From the NCBI GenBank assembly GCA_030605805.1, contig JAUWHQ010000166.1, positions 1-28,657 on the forward strand: a stretch of DNA of 28,657 nucleotides, read 5' to 3'. Below, one piece after another: positions 1-8,642 of the stretch. The position numbers were made by a program, and so were the translations under genes. The DNA comes from Methanosarcinales archaeon (GTDB lineage: Archaea > Halobacteriota > Methanosarcinia > Methanosarcinales > Methanogasteraceae). Position 1 is the stretch's first letter. Every line of letters starts with the position of its first letter. The notes below the pieces were generated by a model. It was not told where the DNA came from, did no database searches, and saw only the letters and a list, made by a program, of their open reading frames with translations.

Positions 1-1941
1 ATCGAGTTGGATCTCAAATATCTTTAATCGCGCCTCCTTATCCGGCATCGGTATGTGGACGAGGCGGTCGATCCTTCCTGCCCGGAGCAGTGCCGGGTCG
101 ATCAGGTCGATGCGGTTGGTAGCAGCGATCACGACCACATCGCGCAGTTCCTCGAGTCCGTCAAGTTCAGTCAGGATCTGTGAGACCACCCGCTCGGTTA
201 CAAAGGAGTCTGCGCTGCTCCCTCTTGCAGGCACGATCGAATCAACCTCGTCAAAGAAGATGATCGCAGGAGAAGCCTGCCTTGCCTTATGGAATATCTC
301 TCGGATCGCCTTCTCTGATTCGCCGACGTATTTGCTCAGCAGTTCAGGTCCCTTGATGCTTATGAAATTCGCAGAACTCTCGGTAGCAACCGCTTTTGCG
401 ATCAGGGTCTTTCCTGTGCCTGTCGGACCATAGAGCAGCACTCCGGTTGGCGGAGTTGTGCCGATAGCCTCGAATATCCCGGGATAACGCAGGGGCCACT
501 CCACGATCTCGATCAATTCCTGTTTCTGCGCCTCAAGCCCGCCGATATCACTCCACCTCACTTTCGGCACCTCAACAAACACCTCGCGCATTGCAGAAGG
601 CTCAATAGACCTCATCGCCTCGTAAAAGTCGGTCTTTGTTACAATCAGTTGGTCGAGCGACTCGGACGGGATATCATCCTCGAGATCGAGCTCTTTCATG
701 GTTCTGCGCAGCGCATGCATAGCCGCTTCCTTGCAGAGCGACGCGGTGTCAGCACCGACAAAGCCGTGCGTGAGATCGGCAAGCTCCTCAAGACCTTTTT
801 CCTGCATCTCGTCATCAAGCGGCATCCCTCTCGTGTGGACCTGCAGTATCTCAAACCTGCCGTTTCGGTCAGGGACCCCGATGTCGATCTCGCGATCGAA
901 CCTGCCGCCCCGCCGTAGCGCAAGATCGATATCATTCGGGCGGTTGGTCGCAGCGATCACCACGACCTCGCCTCGCGACTGCAAGCCGTCCATCAGTGAC
1001 AGCAACTGTGCCACAATCCTGCGTTCAGTCTCCCCTGCAACTTCGCCGCGCTTTGGAGCGATCGAATCAATTTCATCGATGAAAATGATACTTGGAGCCT
1101 CTTTTTCCGCATCTTCAAAGATTTCTCGAAGATGTTTCTCGCTTTCACCGTAATATTTGCTTACAATCTCAGGACCGCTGATCGATATGAAATTTGATGA
1201 CGTTTCGCTTGCAACCGCTTTTGCAATCATTGTTTTTCCGGTTCCGGGCGGTCCATACAGCAAAACGCCCCTTGGAGGAGCGATGCCCAGTTTCCGGAAC
1301 AGTTCGGGATGGCGGAGCGGGAGTTCGACCATCTCGCGGATGAGGCTGATCTCACGGCTCAAACCGCCGATGTCCTCGTACGTGATCTGCGTGGTGTGCG
1401 CCTCATCTGTGATCGGGCGTTCCTTGAGTTTGATCCTCGTGCTTCTGCCTACAAGAACCACGCCTGACGGATGGGTCGCTGTGACCACGAACGTGATCGG
1501 TTGGTCCACGGTCTCGACCCTGAGGTGCTGCCCTTTTGTGATGGGTCTCCCCTCGAGATACCGTAACAGATACCGGGTTCCACTAACCAGCTTGATAGCC
1601 TGCGTTGGTGCGATCACGACACTGGTTGCATCCTTCGCCACGACCTTGTGCACCCTGACCCGGTCATCGATCCCGGCATGGGCATTGCCCCTCGTGCCTC
1701 CATCGACCCGCACCAGGTCCTCGCCCACGTCACCCGGATATCCGGGCAGCGCAGTGGCGTACGCCTTCTCGCTGCCGGCAATCTCGATTACATCTCCGGC
1801 AGATATGCCGAGCCGGTCCATAAAATCCCGGTCGATGCGTGCGATATCCTTGCCGACATCCCGATGATATGCCTCTGCCACCCGGAGCGTGGCTTCCTGT
1901 GCGCCATCATTCATGCACTGCACATCTGTATCATGTCTCAT
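1..1941 (-). CDS. Cdc48/VAT-family AAA+ ATPase, C-terminus cut by window edge
   Basis: This is a Cdc48/p97/VAT-type unfoldase that uses ATP to extract and unfold proteins, in archaea usually feeding the proteasome. The visible 647 residues show the N-terminal Cdc48 double-psi barrel (about residues 15-190), then two AAA+ modules. D1 has Walker A GPPGTGKT at about 230-237 and Walker B IIFIDEID. D2 has GPTGTGKT at about 505-512 and IIFFDEVD. Arginine-finger regions NRPNDID and NRIDLID follow. The frame is still open at base 1, so the end of D2 and the C-terminal tail are missing. The ATG at 1941 is used here; a second in-frame ATG at 1914 fits the family's usual N-terminus equally well, and neither has a strong ribosome binding site. 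The gene is divergent from the restriction-like gene at 2166. Family assignment is very secure. Confidence 0.96.
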   Translation of the reverse strand, partial: MRHDTDVQCMNDGAQEATLRVAEAYHRDVGKDIARIDRDFMDRLGISAGDVIEIAGSEKAYATALPGYPGDVGEDLVRVDGGTRGNAHAGIDDRVRVHKVVAKDATSVVIAPTQAIKLVSGTRYLLRYLEGRPITKGQHLRVETVDQPITFVVTATHPSGVVLVGRSTRIKLKERPITDEAHTTQITYEDIGGLSREISLIREMVELPLRHPELFRKLGIAPPRGVLLYGPPGTGKTMIAKAVASETSSNFISISGPEIVSKYYGESEKHLREIFEDAEKEAPSIIFIDEIDSIAPKRGEVAGETERRIVAQLLSLMDGLQSRGEVVVIAATNRPNDIDLALRRGGRFDREIDIGVPDRNGRFEILQVHTRGMPLDDEMQEKGLEELADLTHGFVGADTASLCKEAAMHALRRTMKELDLEDDIPSESLDQLIVTKTDFYEAMRSIEPSAMREVFVEVPKVRWSDIGGLEAQKQELIEIVEWPLRYPGIFEAIGTTPPTGVLLYGPTGTGKTLIAKAVATESSANFISIKGPELLSKYVGESEKAIREIFHKARQASPAIIFFDEVDSIVPARGSSADSFVTERVVSQILTELDGLEELRDVVVIAATNRIDLIDPALLRAGRIDRLVHIPMPDKEARLKIFEIQLD

Positions 1942-2079
1942 TTGTATTACTTTCGGAGACCCCGGGGGTTGTCACGCAAGTTACATGCAAAACACTGGCG
2001 CAGCCAAATCGGATGTGAAAGCGCGATTGCACTGGTTCTGCACTTAAGTGCGGGGTTTGGTGACTTCAGCTCACTTTTC

Positions 2080-2100
2080 GGAATGTTTTTTATAGCATAA
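2080..2100. promoter_or_regulatory. A/T-rich divergent promoter core with TATA-like box
   Basis: On the minus strand this reads GCTATAAAAAAC, a good archaeal TATA-like element about 140 bases before the Cdc48 start. On the plus strand the same bases give TTTTTATAGC, about 70 bases before the start of the gene at 2166. Either or both genes could use it. This is a motif reading only; no BRE or start site can be proven. Confidence 0.4.
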
Positions 2101-2165
2101 CTTCGCAGTTGTAACATAATGGAGATGTATTCTTATCAATTGGATATCTTAGGAGATAATGTGAT

Positions 2166-3284
2166 ATGGATTTCATAGATCAAATAAAAGGATTATCCGG
2201 TCAGATTTCTAAACAATTGGAGCATGTAGAAACGGAAGAGGCAACAAAGAACGCCCTTATTATGCCATTTATTAATATTTTAGGATACAATGTTTTCAAT
2301 CCTGCGGAAGTTGTTCCGGAATTCACTTGTGATGTTGGTACAAAGAAAGGGGAAAAAGTTGATTATGCCATAATGAAGGATGGAAATCCGATTATATTAT
2401 TTGAATGTAAATCTGCAAACTCTGATCTGGAAAAGGAACATGCATCCCAACTTTATAGATATTTTTCAGTCACTGAAGTCCAAGTTGGAGTTCTTACTAA
2501 TGGAATTGTCTACAAATTTTACAGTGACCTTGAAGAATCGAATAAAATGGATGCAAAGCCGTTTCTTGAGATTGATATGCTTGACATAAAGGAGCCTCTT
2601 TTGGAAGAATTGAAACGCTTTAGAAAAGAGTCGTTTGTGATAGAGGAGATACTATCATCGGCAAGCGAGTTAAAATATACGAAAGAAATGAAAAAGATTC
2701 TTGGGGAAGAACTCAGTTCACCCTCCGAAGAATTTGTTAGATTCTTCACAAAACATGTTTACTCTGGCAAAATGACAAAGCGCGTCACGGAAGATTTTAA
2801 GGATATTACTCATCGTGCTTTCAAACAATTTGTCAATGAAAAGATAAGTGACAGATTGAAATCAGCATTAGAGCAAGAAGGTGATAGTGATGCCCAAGAG
2901 ATCGCTGCATTAGACGGGGAGGACCTTGAAGAGGCAAAAGATGATGGGATTGTCACAACGGAAGATGAAATAGAAGGTTTTCATATCGTTCGTGCAATAT
3001 TGCATGAAACTACTGACCCTGAAAGAATCGCTTTGAAAGATAGGAAAAGTTATTGCAACGTTCTTTTGGATAATAATGTTAGAAAGCCGATTTGCAGGTT
3101 CTATTTCGACAGTGAACAGAAATATGTAGGATTCTTCGATGAAAATAAAGCGGAAGAAAAGGTACCGATAGATAAATTGAGCGATATCTACAAATACACT
3201 GAGAAACTTAAAGCAACGATCGGTTATTACGAGGGAAATACCCCGTCTGAAGCTCCCCCGGAAAAATCGGTATTGAGTTCTTGA
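2166..3284 (+). CDS. Solitary PD-(D/E)XK nuclease-fold protein (type I restriction HsdR N-terminal-like)
   Basis: The first 140 residues match the N-terminal nuclease domain found in type I restriction R subunits and in stand-alone relatives (HSDR_N_2 type). The probable catalytic set is D66 (VDY), E80 and K82 (ECK), with the usual spacing for a PD-(D/E)XK site. No SF2 helicase motor, methyltransferase or specificity subunit follows. Residues 245-350 form a second domain containing GFHIVRAIL and RFYFD, often seen at the C-terminus of these solitary proteins. A GGAG sequence lies upstream of the ATG. Base composition is clearly more A+T-rich than the flanking cdc48 and SAM synthetase genes, and HicB/HicA follow directly, which suggests a transferred defence islet. 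The cellular role of solitary members is not established. Confidence 0.75.
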   Translation: MDFIDQIKGLSGQISKQLEHVETEEATKNALIMPFINILGYNVFNPAEVVPEFTCDVGTKKGEKVDYAIMKDGNPIILFECKSANSDLEKEHASQLYRYFSVTEVQVGVLTNGIVYKFYSDLEESNKMDAKPFLEIDMLDIKEPLLEELKRFRKESFVIEEILSSASELKYTKEMKKILGEELSSPSEEFVRFFTKHVYSGKMTKRVTEDFKDITHRAFKQFVNEKISDRLKSALEQEGDSDAQEIAALDGEDLEEAKDDGIVTTEDEIEGFHIVRAILHETTDPERIALKDRKSYCNVLLDNNVRKPICRFYFDSEQKYVGFFDENKAEEKVPIDKLSDIYKYTEKLKATIGYYEGNTPSEAPPEKSVLSS

Positions 3285-3325
3285 TGGGAGTGATGGTTTC
3301 GTTCAGGTATGAAGAGAGGTAGAAA

Positions 3326-3547
3326 ATGAAATTCCAAGTTGTGATTGAAGAAGATCTGGAGGACGGTGGGTACATTGTGCATTGCCCGGCTCTCAAAGGG
3401 TGTTGGTCACAAGGAGATACGGTAGAAGAAGCGTTAGGGAACATAAAAGAGGCGATTGTCGGGTATCTGAAAACATTAAACGAGAGGGCGATGCATGGTC
3501 TCAAAAGTGCAGATAAAGTTCTGGTCAGAGAAGTGGCGGTGATATAA
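3326..3547 (+). CDS. hicB: HicB-type antitoxin
   Basis: A 73-residue protein with the HicB partial RNase-H-like fold. Markers are the GGYIVHCPALKGC segment near the N-terminus and the DTVEEALGNIKEAI helix. HicB binds and neutralises the HicA mRNA interferase and usually represses the operon. This short form has no separate C-terminal DNA-binding domain that I can see. A GAGAGGTAG ribosome binding site precedes the ATG. The next gene begins 4 bases after the stop, in the HicB-first order, which is less common than hicA-hicB. Confidence 0.88.
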   Translation: MKFQVVIEEDLEDGGYIVHCPALKGCWSQGDTVEEALGNIKEAIVGYLKTLNERAMHGLKSADKVLVREVAVI

Positions 3548-3551
3548 ATTT

Positions 3552-3797
3552 GTGGATAAACTTCCTCGATGGTCTGGCAGGAAGATAATCCGCGTATTCC
3601 GAAAAGCCGGTTGGATCGTGGATCATATCGAGGGAAGTCATCATATTCTGGTAAAGGAAGGGGCAGAAGAGATCCTATCCGTACCGGTGCATGGAACTAA
3701 GCCAATAAAGGTTGGACTACTAAAAGGACTGATAAAAGATGCTGGACTTACAAATGAAGAGTTTTTAAGGCTTTGTTATGGAAAGAGAATGTGGTAG
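3552..3797 (+). CDS. hicA: HicA-type mRNA interferase toxin
   Basis: An 81-residue double-stranded-RNA-binding-fold toxin. It has the family opening of Trp-Ser-Gly-Arg-Lys followed by a helix with FRKAGW, then the catalytic GSHHIL segment (His30 or His31) and a VPVHG strand. It starts with GTG at 3552, just after the hicB stop, so the pair is translationally coupled. HicA cleaves mRNA independently of ribosomes when HicB is lost. The toxin looks intact. It lies in the same A+T-rich stretch as the restriction-like gene upstream. Confidence 0.88.
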   Translation: MDKLPRWSGRKIIRVFRKAGWIVDHIEGSHHILVKEGAEEILSVPVHGTKPIKVGLLKGLIKDAGLTNEEFLRLCYGKRMW

Positions 3798-3906
3798 AAG
3801 TACAGTATATTCGTCTCAACTGACCCGAAGAAATTAGAAAGTCTCGTAACAGCTATATCTCTGCCCCGCATAGATCGCCCGTACCATAAACCACCAGAAC
3901 CAATAT

Positions 3907-3937
3907 CTTATTAAAAGTGTGATAGTACATTATCACA
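3907..3937 (+). promoter_or_regulatory. Promoter with 20-bp dyad upstream of SAM synthetase
   Basis: A TATA-like CTTATTAAAAG at 3907-3917 is followed by the perfect inverted repeat TGTGATA-gtacat-TATCACA at 3918-3937. The dyad sits between the TATA element and the likely start site, ending 22 bases before the ATG at 3960. This is the usual place for an archaeal repressor to block transcription. The motif is seen directly; operator function is inference. Confidence 0.5.
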
Positions 3938-3959
3938 GAGGTTTACTGAGGTTATTCTC

Positions 3960-5150
3960 ATGACACGAAATATCAGGGTGGAACCACTCAGACAGACGCC
4001 GCTTGAGAAGCAGGAGATCGAACTTGTGGAGCGGAAGGGCATCGGACATCCGGACAGCATCGCAGACGGGCTTGCCGAGGCGGTCAGCAGGGCTCTCTGC
4101 GTCGAATACATAGACCGCTGCGGGGCTGTTTTGCACCACAATACAGATGAAACGCAGATCGTTGCTGGCAGATCATACCCAAAGTTCGGTGGCGGAGAGG
4201 TAGTCTCACCAATCTACATATTACTGGTCGGCAGAGCCACAAAGGAGTTTGACGATGTGCATATCCCGACCGATACCACTGCGATAATGGCAGCACGAAA
4301 ATATCTCGACGAAACGGTCCTGAATCTGGATGTAAACCGCGATATCATCCTTGATTGCAAATTTGGCGAGGGCTCGTCCGACTTAAGGGACGTATTCCAC
4401 AGGAAGATGCCGGGTGCGAACGACACATCGTTCGGTGTGGGGTTTGCGCCGCTTTCAGAGACCGAGCAGATCGTATACCGGACCGAACGGGAACTGATGG
4501 ATCTCCGGAAGAAGATTCCTGCGATCGGGGAGGATACCAAGATCATGGGGCTGCGTGATGGGGACAAGATCACGCTCGTCGTCGCATGTGCCATGGTCGG
4601 GCGGTATCTCGATGATCTCGACCATTATGTCAGCGTAACAGGGGAATTGCGCGATCACATCGCAGATATGTCATGCGAATGCACGGATCGCGAGATAAAT
4701 GTGTTGATCAACACCGCAGACAACATCGAGAACGGATCGGTCTTCCTGACTGTGACCGGCACGTCAGCCGAGATGGGCGATGACGGTTCTGTCGGACGCG
4801 GTAACCGGTGCAACGGCTTGATCACGCCGAACAGACCGATGAGCATGGAGGCGACGAGCGGCAAGAACCCGATCAACCATGTCGGCAAGATCTACAACCT
4901 GCTCTCTAGCAAGATCGCATCCGAGGCGGCTGAGACTGTGGATGGGATTGAGGAGATCTACGTCCGCATCCTCTCAGAGATCGGAAAGCCGATCGACCAG
5001 CCGCTTGTTGCAAATGCCCAGATCGTTTCCACCGAGGGTGCGAAGATAGAGACCATAAAATCAGAGGTCGAGGCGATCATCGACCGATCACTCGAGAACA
5101 TCACTGATATCACCAGACTGATCGCAGAAGGGAAACTCGCTACGTTCTGA
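3960..5150 (+). CDS. mat: Archaeal-type S-adenosylmethionine synthetase
   Basis: Makes S-adenosylmethionine from ATP and methionine (EC 2.5.1.6). It belongs to the archaeal MAT family, which is very divergent from bacterial MetK. At 396 residues it has the family's normal length. Diagnostic segments are KGIGHPDSIADGLAE near residue 27, the HHNTDETQIVAG segment near 60, and NRPMSMEATSGKNPINHVGK in the C-terminal half. SAM is central to methyl transfer and radical-SAM chemistry in this lineage. The stop codon overlaps the start of the next gene by one base (TGATG), so the two are probably co-expressed. The upstream dyad may regulate it. Confidence 0.97.
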   Translation: MTRNIRVEPLRQTPLEKQEIELVERKGIGHPDSIADGLAEAVSRALCVEYIDRCGAVLHHNTDETQIVAGRSYPKFGGGEVVSPIYILLVGRATKEFDDVHIPTDTTAIMAARKYLDETVLNLDVNRDIILDCKFGEGSSDLRDVFHRKMPGANDTSFGVGFAPLSETEQIVYRTERELMDLRKKIPAIGEDTKIMGLRDGDKITLVVACAMVGRYLDDLDHYVSVTGELRDHIADMSCECTDREINVLINTADNIENGSVFLTVTGTSAEMGDDGSVGRGNRCNGLITPNRPMSMEATSGKNPINHVGKIYNLLSSKIASEAAETVDGIEEIYVRILSEIGKPIDQPLVANAQIVSTEGAKIETIKSEVEAIIDRSLENITDITRLIAEGKLATF

Positions 5151-5998
5151 TGTTTCGAAGAGTCCGGATATCTCTGATATTCATCGCGGTGTTCGCAATC
5201 TGTGCATCACTGGCATCGGGTGCCGTGGTGCACGGAACCACGTATGAATGGTCAACGTTTGAGCCTCTTGAAAACACAATCGTCGAGGTGGATTCAACAC
5301 CACCGCAGTTTCTGGTGGCGTCTTCTGGAAGTTACTCCTTTGATCTGCCTGAAGGGACGTACACGATCCGGGCTGAGTATTATCATGGGAATGTGCTCGA
5401 ATATTATGCCGAAGAGAACATCACGATCGTCGGAGACGGCAATTTTGTGCTTGATCTCCTGATGTTTCCGCCGATCGAGGATGCGTTCCTGTACGAGGAC
5501 ATAAATTTCAGCGAGGATCTGTACGACTACGAAGAGCCGGATAAGATCACCGGTGAAGATGATTCTCTGGTATCGCCGGTTTTAATCGCTATTTTTTTCA
5601 TTCTGATCGCCGGATTCGCTCTGTTCTTGTGGGGGCGGCGAAGGAGGAGTGAAAGCGATGTGAAGGGGGCGCAAGGGGGAGATGCTCGATACGAGCCTCC
5701 TGAGCCGGAGATGGAGCCGGAACCTGAGCCTGAGATCAAAGAAGAGGGATTTGAGCGATCAGAGGAATCCGAGGGGTTAGAGGAGTCTGATATCCCCTCC
5801 GATCTTCAGGAGGTGCTCTCGGTCATCAGGGATGATGATGGAAGAATCAGCCAGAAGGAACTGCGGGCGCGGCTTAAGTATTCGGAAGCGAAGGTGAGTC
5901 TGATGATAACCGATCTCGAGGATCGGGGATTGGTGAAGAAGGTGAAGAAGGGCAGGGGAAACGTGATCATACTCAAAGGATATATGAAAAATTCATAA
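5150..5998 (+). CDS. Membrane-anchored winged-helix regulator with extracytoplasmic domain
   Basis: A 282-residue predicted membrane protein. Residues 1-24 form a signal peptide ending in a Leu-Ala-Ser-Gly-Ala cleavage region. Residues 25-135 form a beta-rich exported domain resembling carboxypeptidase-regulatory or PEGA-like folds (SYSFDLPEGTYTI). Residues 140-162 are a transmembrane helix followed by an RRRR stop-transfer signal. A Pro/Glu-rich linker (180-215) leads to a cytoplasmic winged helix (217-278; QKELRARLKYSEAKVSLMITDLEDRGLV). This layout is common in methanogen membrane-bound transcription regulators. It overlaps the SAM synthetase stop by one base. The signal sensed and the target genes are unknown. 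Confidence 0.75.
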   Translation: MFRRVRISLIFIAVFAICASLASGAVVHGTTYEWSTFEPLENTIVEVDSTPPQFLVASSGSYSFDLPEGTYTIRAEYYHGNVLEYYAEENITIVGDGNFVLDLLMFPPIEDAFLYEDINFSEDLYDYEEPDKITGEDDSLVSPVLIAIFFILIAGFALFLWGRRRRSESDVKGAQGGDARYEPPEPEMEPEPEPEIKEEGFERSEESEGLEESDIPSDLQEVLSVIRDDDGRISQKELRARLKYSEAKVSLMITDLEDRGLVKKVKKGRGNVIILKGYMKNS

Positions 5999-6022
5999 AC
6001 CATCAACGATAGATGAGATACC

Positions 6023-7141
6023 ATGTTTGAAAACATCAGGAGCATGTTTGACCAGTATTCTTTCGGCGTTTCACCAAACGACATGATCATTTTCTTTCTG
6101 ATCATCTTTCTCACCCTGATCTTGCGAAAACTCAGCCTGTACATCTTCGAGAAAAAACTGGCTGAGCTCGCCAAAAAAACAAAAACCGAGATTGATGACC
6201 TGCTCGTGGTTGCATTCAAATCGCCTCTCGGCTATCTTATCATGGTCTGTGGAATCTACGCTGCCATCGCTTCGCTGCATCTGCCAGATCAGATGGGGAT
6301 ATTTGATATCGCATGGATCCTTCATTTCTTCTTCACGCTCGCATTCACGTTCGTAGTCCTCCTGCTCCTGCTCAACCTGATCAATGTCGTTGCCCATCAA
6401 CTGTATAAGGTGACGCGGAAGACAGAGACGAAACTTGATGAGCAACTGGCACCGCTGCTCATAAAGAGCCTCAAGGTCGTTGTGGTGACGATCACGATCC
6501 TTGCCCTGATGGATAACCTTGGCTGCAACATCGCATCGCTTCTGGCTGGTCTTGGCATCGGCGGGCTTGCGCTCGCGCTGGCAGCGCAGGAGACTGTGAG
6601 CAACATCTTCGGATCGATCACGGTCTTCTCAGACCGGTCTTTTCATATCGGCGACTGGATCAGAGTTGGAGATGTGGAGGGAACGGTCGAGGATGTGGGA
6701 CTCCGGTCCACACGGGTACGCAGGTTCGATCAGGCACTCGTGACGGTTCCAAACAGCAGGTTCATCAAATCCGAGATCGTGAACTTCACAAGGATGAAGA
6801 AACGGCGGATAAAGTTCTATCTCGGCGTCTCATACAAAACGAGCAGGAAACAGATGGAGGAGGTGGTCGAGGGGATCAAACGGATCATAAAAGAAGATTC
6901 CGATTTCGATCACACCTTCTACATGGTTCATTTCACCGATTTCGGCGCGTACTCGCTTGATATCTTCATCTACTGCTTCACAAAGACGACGGTGTGGGAC
7001 GAGTTCCTTGCGGTTCGCGAGGAGTTCAACCTCAAGATCATGCGTCTGCTCGAAGAGATGGGTGTTGAGATTGCGTATCCCACGCAGACGATCTACATGG
7101 AGGGAAACGTGGTGGAACGTGGAGCAGAACGTGACCGGTAG
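6023..7141 (+). CDS. MscS-family small-conductance mechanosensitive channel
   Basis: A 372-residue membrane protein that releases solutes under hypo-osmotic stress. There are N-terminal transmembrane helices at about 20-40, 68-88 and 95-120, then a helix near 150-165. The pore-lining TM3 (residues about 172-200) is rich in Gly and Ala (LAGLGIGGLALALAAQ). The beta domain follows, with FSDRSFHIGDWIRVGDVEGTVEDVGLRSTRVR split across about 205-235 and VPNSRF near 245, all hallmarks of MscS. The C-terminal alpha/beta vestibule domain is complete. It begins 24 bases after the regulator gene and may share its transcript. Confidence 0.93.
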   Translation: MFENIRSMFDQYSFGVSPNDMIIFFLIIFLTLILRKLSLYIFEKKLAELAKKTKTEIDDLLVVAFKSPLGYLIMVCGIYAAIASLHLPDQMGIFDIAWILHFFFTLAFTFVVLLLLLNLINVVAHQLYKVTRKTETKLDEQLAPLLIKSLKVVVVTITILALMDNLGCNIASLLAGLGIGGLALALAAQETVSNIFGSITVFSDRSFHIGDWIRVGDVEGTVEDVGLRSTRVRRFDQALVTVPNSRFIKSEIVNFTRMKKRRIKFYLGVSYKTSRKQMEEVVEGIKRIIKEDSDFDHTFYMVHFTDFGAYSLDIFIYCFTKTTVWDEFLAVREEFNLKIMRLLEEMGVEIAYPTQTIYMEGNVVERGAERDR

Positions 7142-7315
7142 TTTCTGTGAAACTGATTACGATGCGAAACTGATCGAACGGAAAACGGGCTTTGACTTTT
7201 GCTGCCATCGATCTGGTTAATGTGGATGCCGGCTGTGCGGTGTCTGGATTAATCGTTACAAAAATCGTAAACCTTTTATCCGTCGAACTCAAAAGGTAAA
7301 ACAGAGGTGATATCT

Positions 7316-7525
7316 ATGGCAGTTGTGACAGTCTCATCTAAATTCCAGATCGTGATTCCAAAGGATATAAGGAAACGGGTTGAACTGAAACCGAAAGAAA
7401 AACTGGTTATGATCGAAAAGGATGGCGTTATATGTCTCATCCCCCAGTTACCGGTGGAGAAGATGCGAGGGTTCGTGAAAGGAATGAGAACAGATGATAT
7501 CAGAGAAGAGGGTGATCGGTTTTGA
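7316..7525 (+). CDS. vapB: AbrB/SpoVT-type antitoxin (VapB)
   Basis: A 69-residue swapped-hairpin AbrB-family protein. The N-terminal TVSSKFQIVIPKDIRKRVEL segment is the classic DNA-binding barrel. The C-terminal tail would wrap the toxin. I use the ATG at 7316 because AGAGGTGAT just upstream is a good ribosome binding site; a GTG at 7307 would put that site inside the gene. Its stop overlaps the toxin start. Confidence 0.88.
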   Translation: MAVVTVSSKFQIVIPKDIRKRVELKPKEKLVMIEKDGVICLIPQLPVEKMRGFVKGMRTDDIREEGDRF

Positions 7526-7896
7526 TTCTGCTTGATTCCTACGGGTGGATCGAATATTTCACAGATGGTCCGCTTTCTGTGAAATATGCACAATATGTTG
7601 AGAACGCAGATGAAAAGAACACTATTATACCTGCAATAGTGGTATATGAGGTTTATAAGAAGATAAAGAAAGAAATGGGTGAAAAACAAGCCCTTGAAGC
7701 GTATGCACAGATGATGCGGACGAAAGTCGTTCCACTGGACGAAGGACTGGCGATAGCCGCTGCTGATTTTAGTCTGATATTTGGGTTTGGGATGGCGGAT
7801 GCGATGGTATATGCGACCGCTAAAAGAAATGGAGCAGTATTGATCACGAGCGATAGACATTTTAAAGGAATCGAGGGTGCCCGAATTATTGAGTAG
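7522..7896 (+). CDS. vapC: PIN-domain ribonuclease toxin (VapC)
   Basis: A 124-residue PIN-domain RNase. All four acidic residues expected in the Mg-binding site are visible: D5 (LLDSYGWIEYF), E43 (VVYEVYK), D93 (GMADAMVYATA) and D111 (ITSDRHF). It starts with TTG at 7522, overlapping the antitoxin stop by four bases (TTGA). VapC toxins cleave tRNA or rRNA when freed from VapB. The gene appears intact and functional. Confidence 0.92.
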   Translation: MILLDSYGWIEYFTDGPLSVKYAQYVENADEKNTIIPAIVVYEVYKKIKKEMGEKQALEAYAQMMRTKVVPLDEGLAIAAADFSLIFGFGMADAMVYATAKRNGAVLITSDRHFKGIEGARIIE

Positions 7897-8192
7897 ATGA
7901 CAGGTGGCTTGGGTGACGTACTTTCTCAATTTGGTGTAGTTGCTTCTGTTAGGAGCCGCGAGATTACAACAATCCACAGAAGCATGCGGCAATGCCATAA
8001 CCACACGATTGCCCGGTGCTTGCGGCGGTGTTTCGCATTCCTAAACGGCACCGACACCGACTGTTTCCCGCTGCCTCCGGGCGCTCTCGCGATCCTGCAG
8101 GCGTCAGGCTTGCGGTAAACTTATGTACCGACCATGTCCAGATTACAATTGTATTACAGTGTTTATGGCTTATAGGATAACAGGAGAGTTTG
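7897..8192. other. Intergenic region, no gene recognised
   Basis: I see no supported coding or RNA gene here. It separates the toxin-antitoxin pair from the GTPase operon and must hold the operon promoter. The A/T-rich stretch near 8140-8180 (ACAATTGTATTACAG, GGCTTATAGG) is the likeliest place. Confidence 0.4.
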
Positions 8193-8642
8193 ATGACCAA
8201 TAGTACGGATTATCTGCACCGCACATTCATGGGACTCGGAACAGCAGTCAGCGAACTGTTCGGAAAATCGAGTCAGGAGCTGACAAACCTGTTTACTTCA
8301 TATATCGGTGCTGAAATCGGTAAAATACTCCTTGAGAAAGGGCTGGTGAGCAGGGATACGCCGATGCCCGAGTTGATCGAGATTCTTGCACGCGAGCTTG
8401 AGTTCGGAGACCGGTTTGAGATTACCAGGAGTGCCGGTTCGGTCACGCTCAAGATCATGGACTGCAATGTCTGTCCGAGTAAGGTCGGAGGAGTGCCCTT
8501 CGAGACGTCGGTATGCCCGATTCCCGGAATCATCAGGGGTGCCATCGATGCCGTGAAGGGCACAAGCGGCGAGGGCTATGCAAAACTCAAGCCGGGGGAG
8601 GCGTGTGAGGTGATAGCAATGATCGATCCGGAGGAATCATGA
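8193..8642 (+). CDS. V4R-like small protein, first gene of GTPase operon
   Basis: A 149-residue soluble protein. The N-terminal half is helical. The C-terminal part carries MDCNVCPSKVGG, then CPIPGIIRGAIDAVKG and a final GEACEVIAMI strand. This order (Cys-Pro-Gly helix, then Gly-x-Cys strand) resembles V4R domains, small ligand- or metal-binding modules related to eukaryotic Bet3/TRAPP proteins. The assignment is by eye and moderate. The ATG at 8193 follows AGGAGAG. The stop overlaps the next gene's start (ATGA), and that gene has a similar layout, so the two probably form a heterodimer or arose by duplication. Confidence 0.55.
   Translation: MTNSTDYLHRTFMGLGTAVSELFGKSSQELTNLFTSYIGAEIGKILLEKGLVSRDTPMPELIEILARELEFGDRFEITRSAGSVTLKIMDCNVCPSKVGGVPFETSVCPIPGIIRGAIDAVKGTSGEGYAKLKPGEACEVIAMIDPEES

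Noticed and set aside
53..2100. Several long plus-strand open frames
   Set aside because: They are shadows of the minus-strand Cdc48-type gene, whose frame is continuous with full AAA+ motifs.
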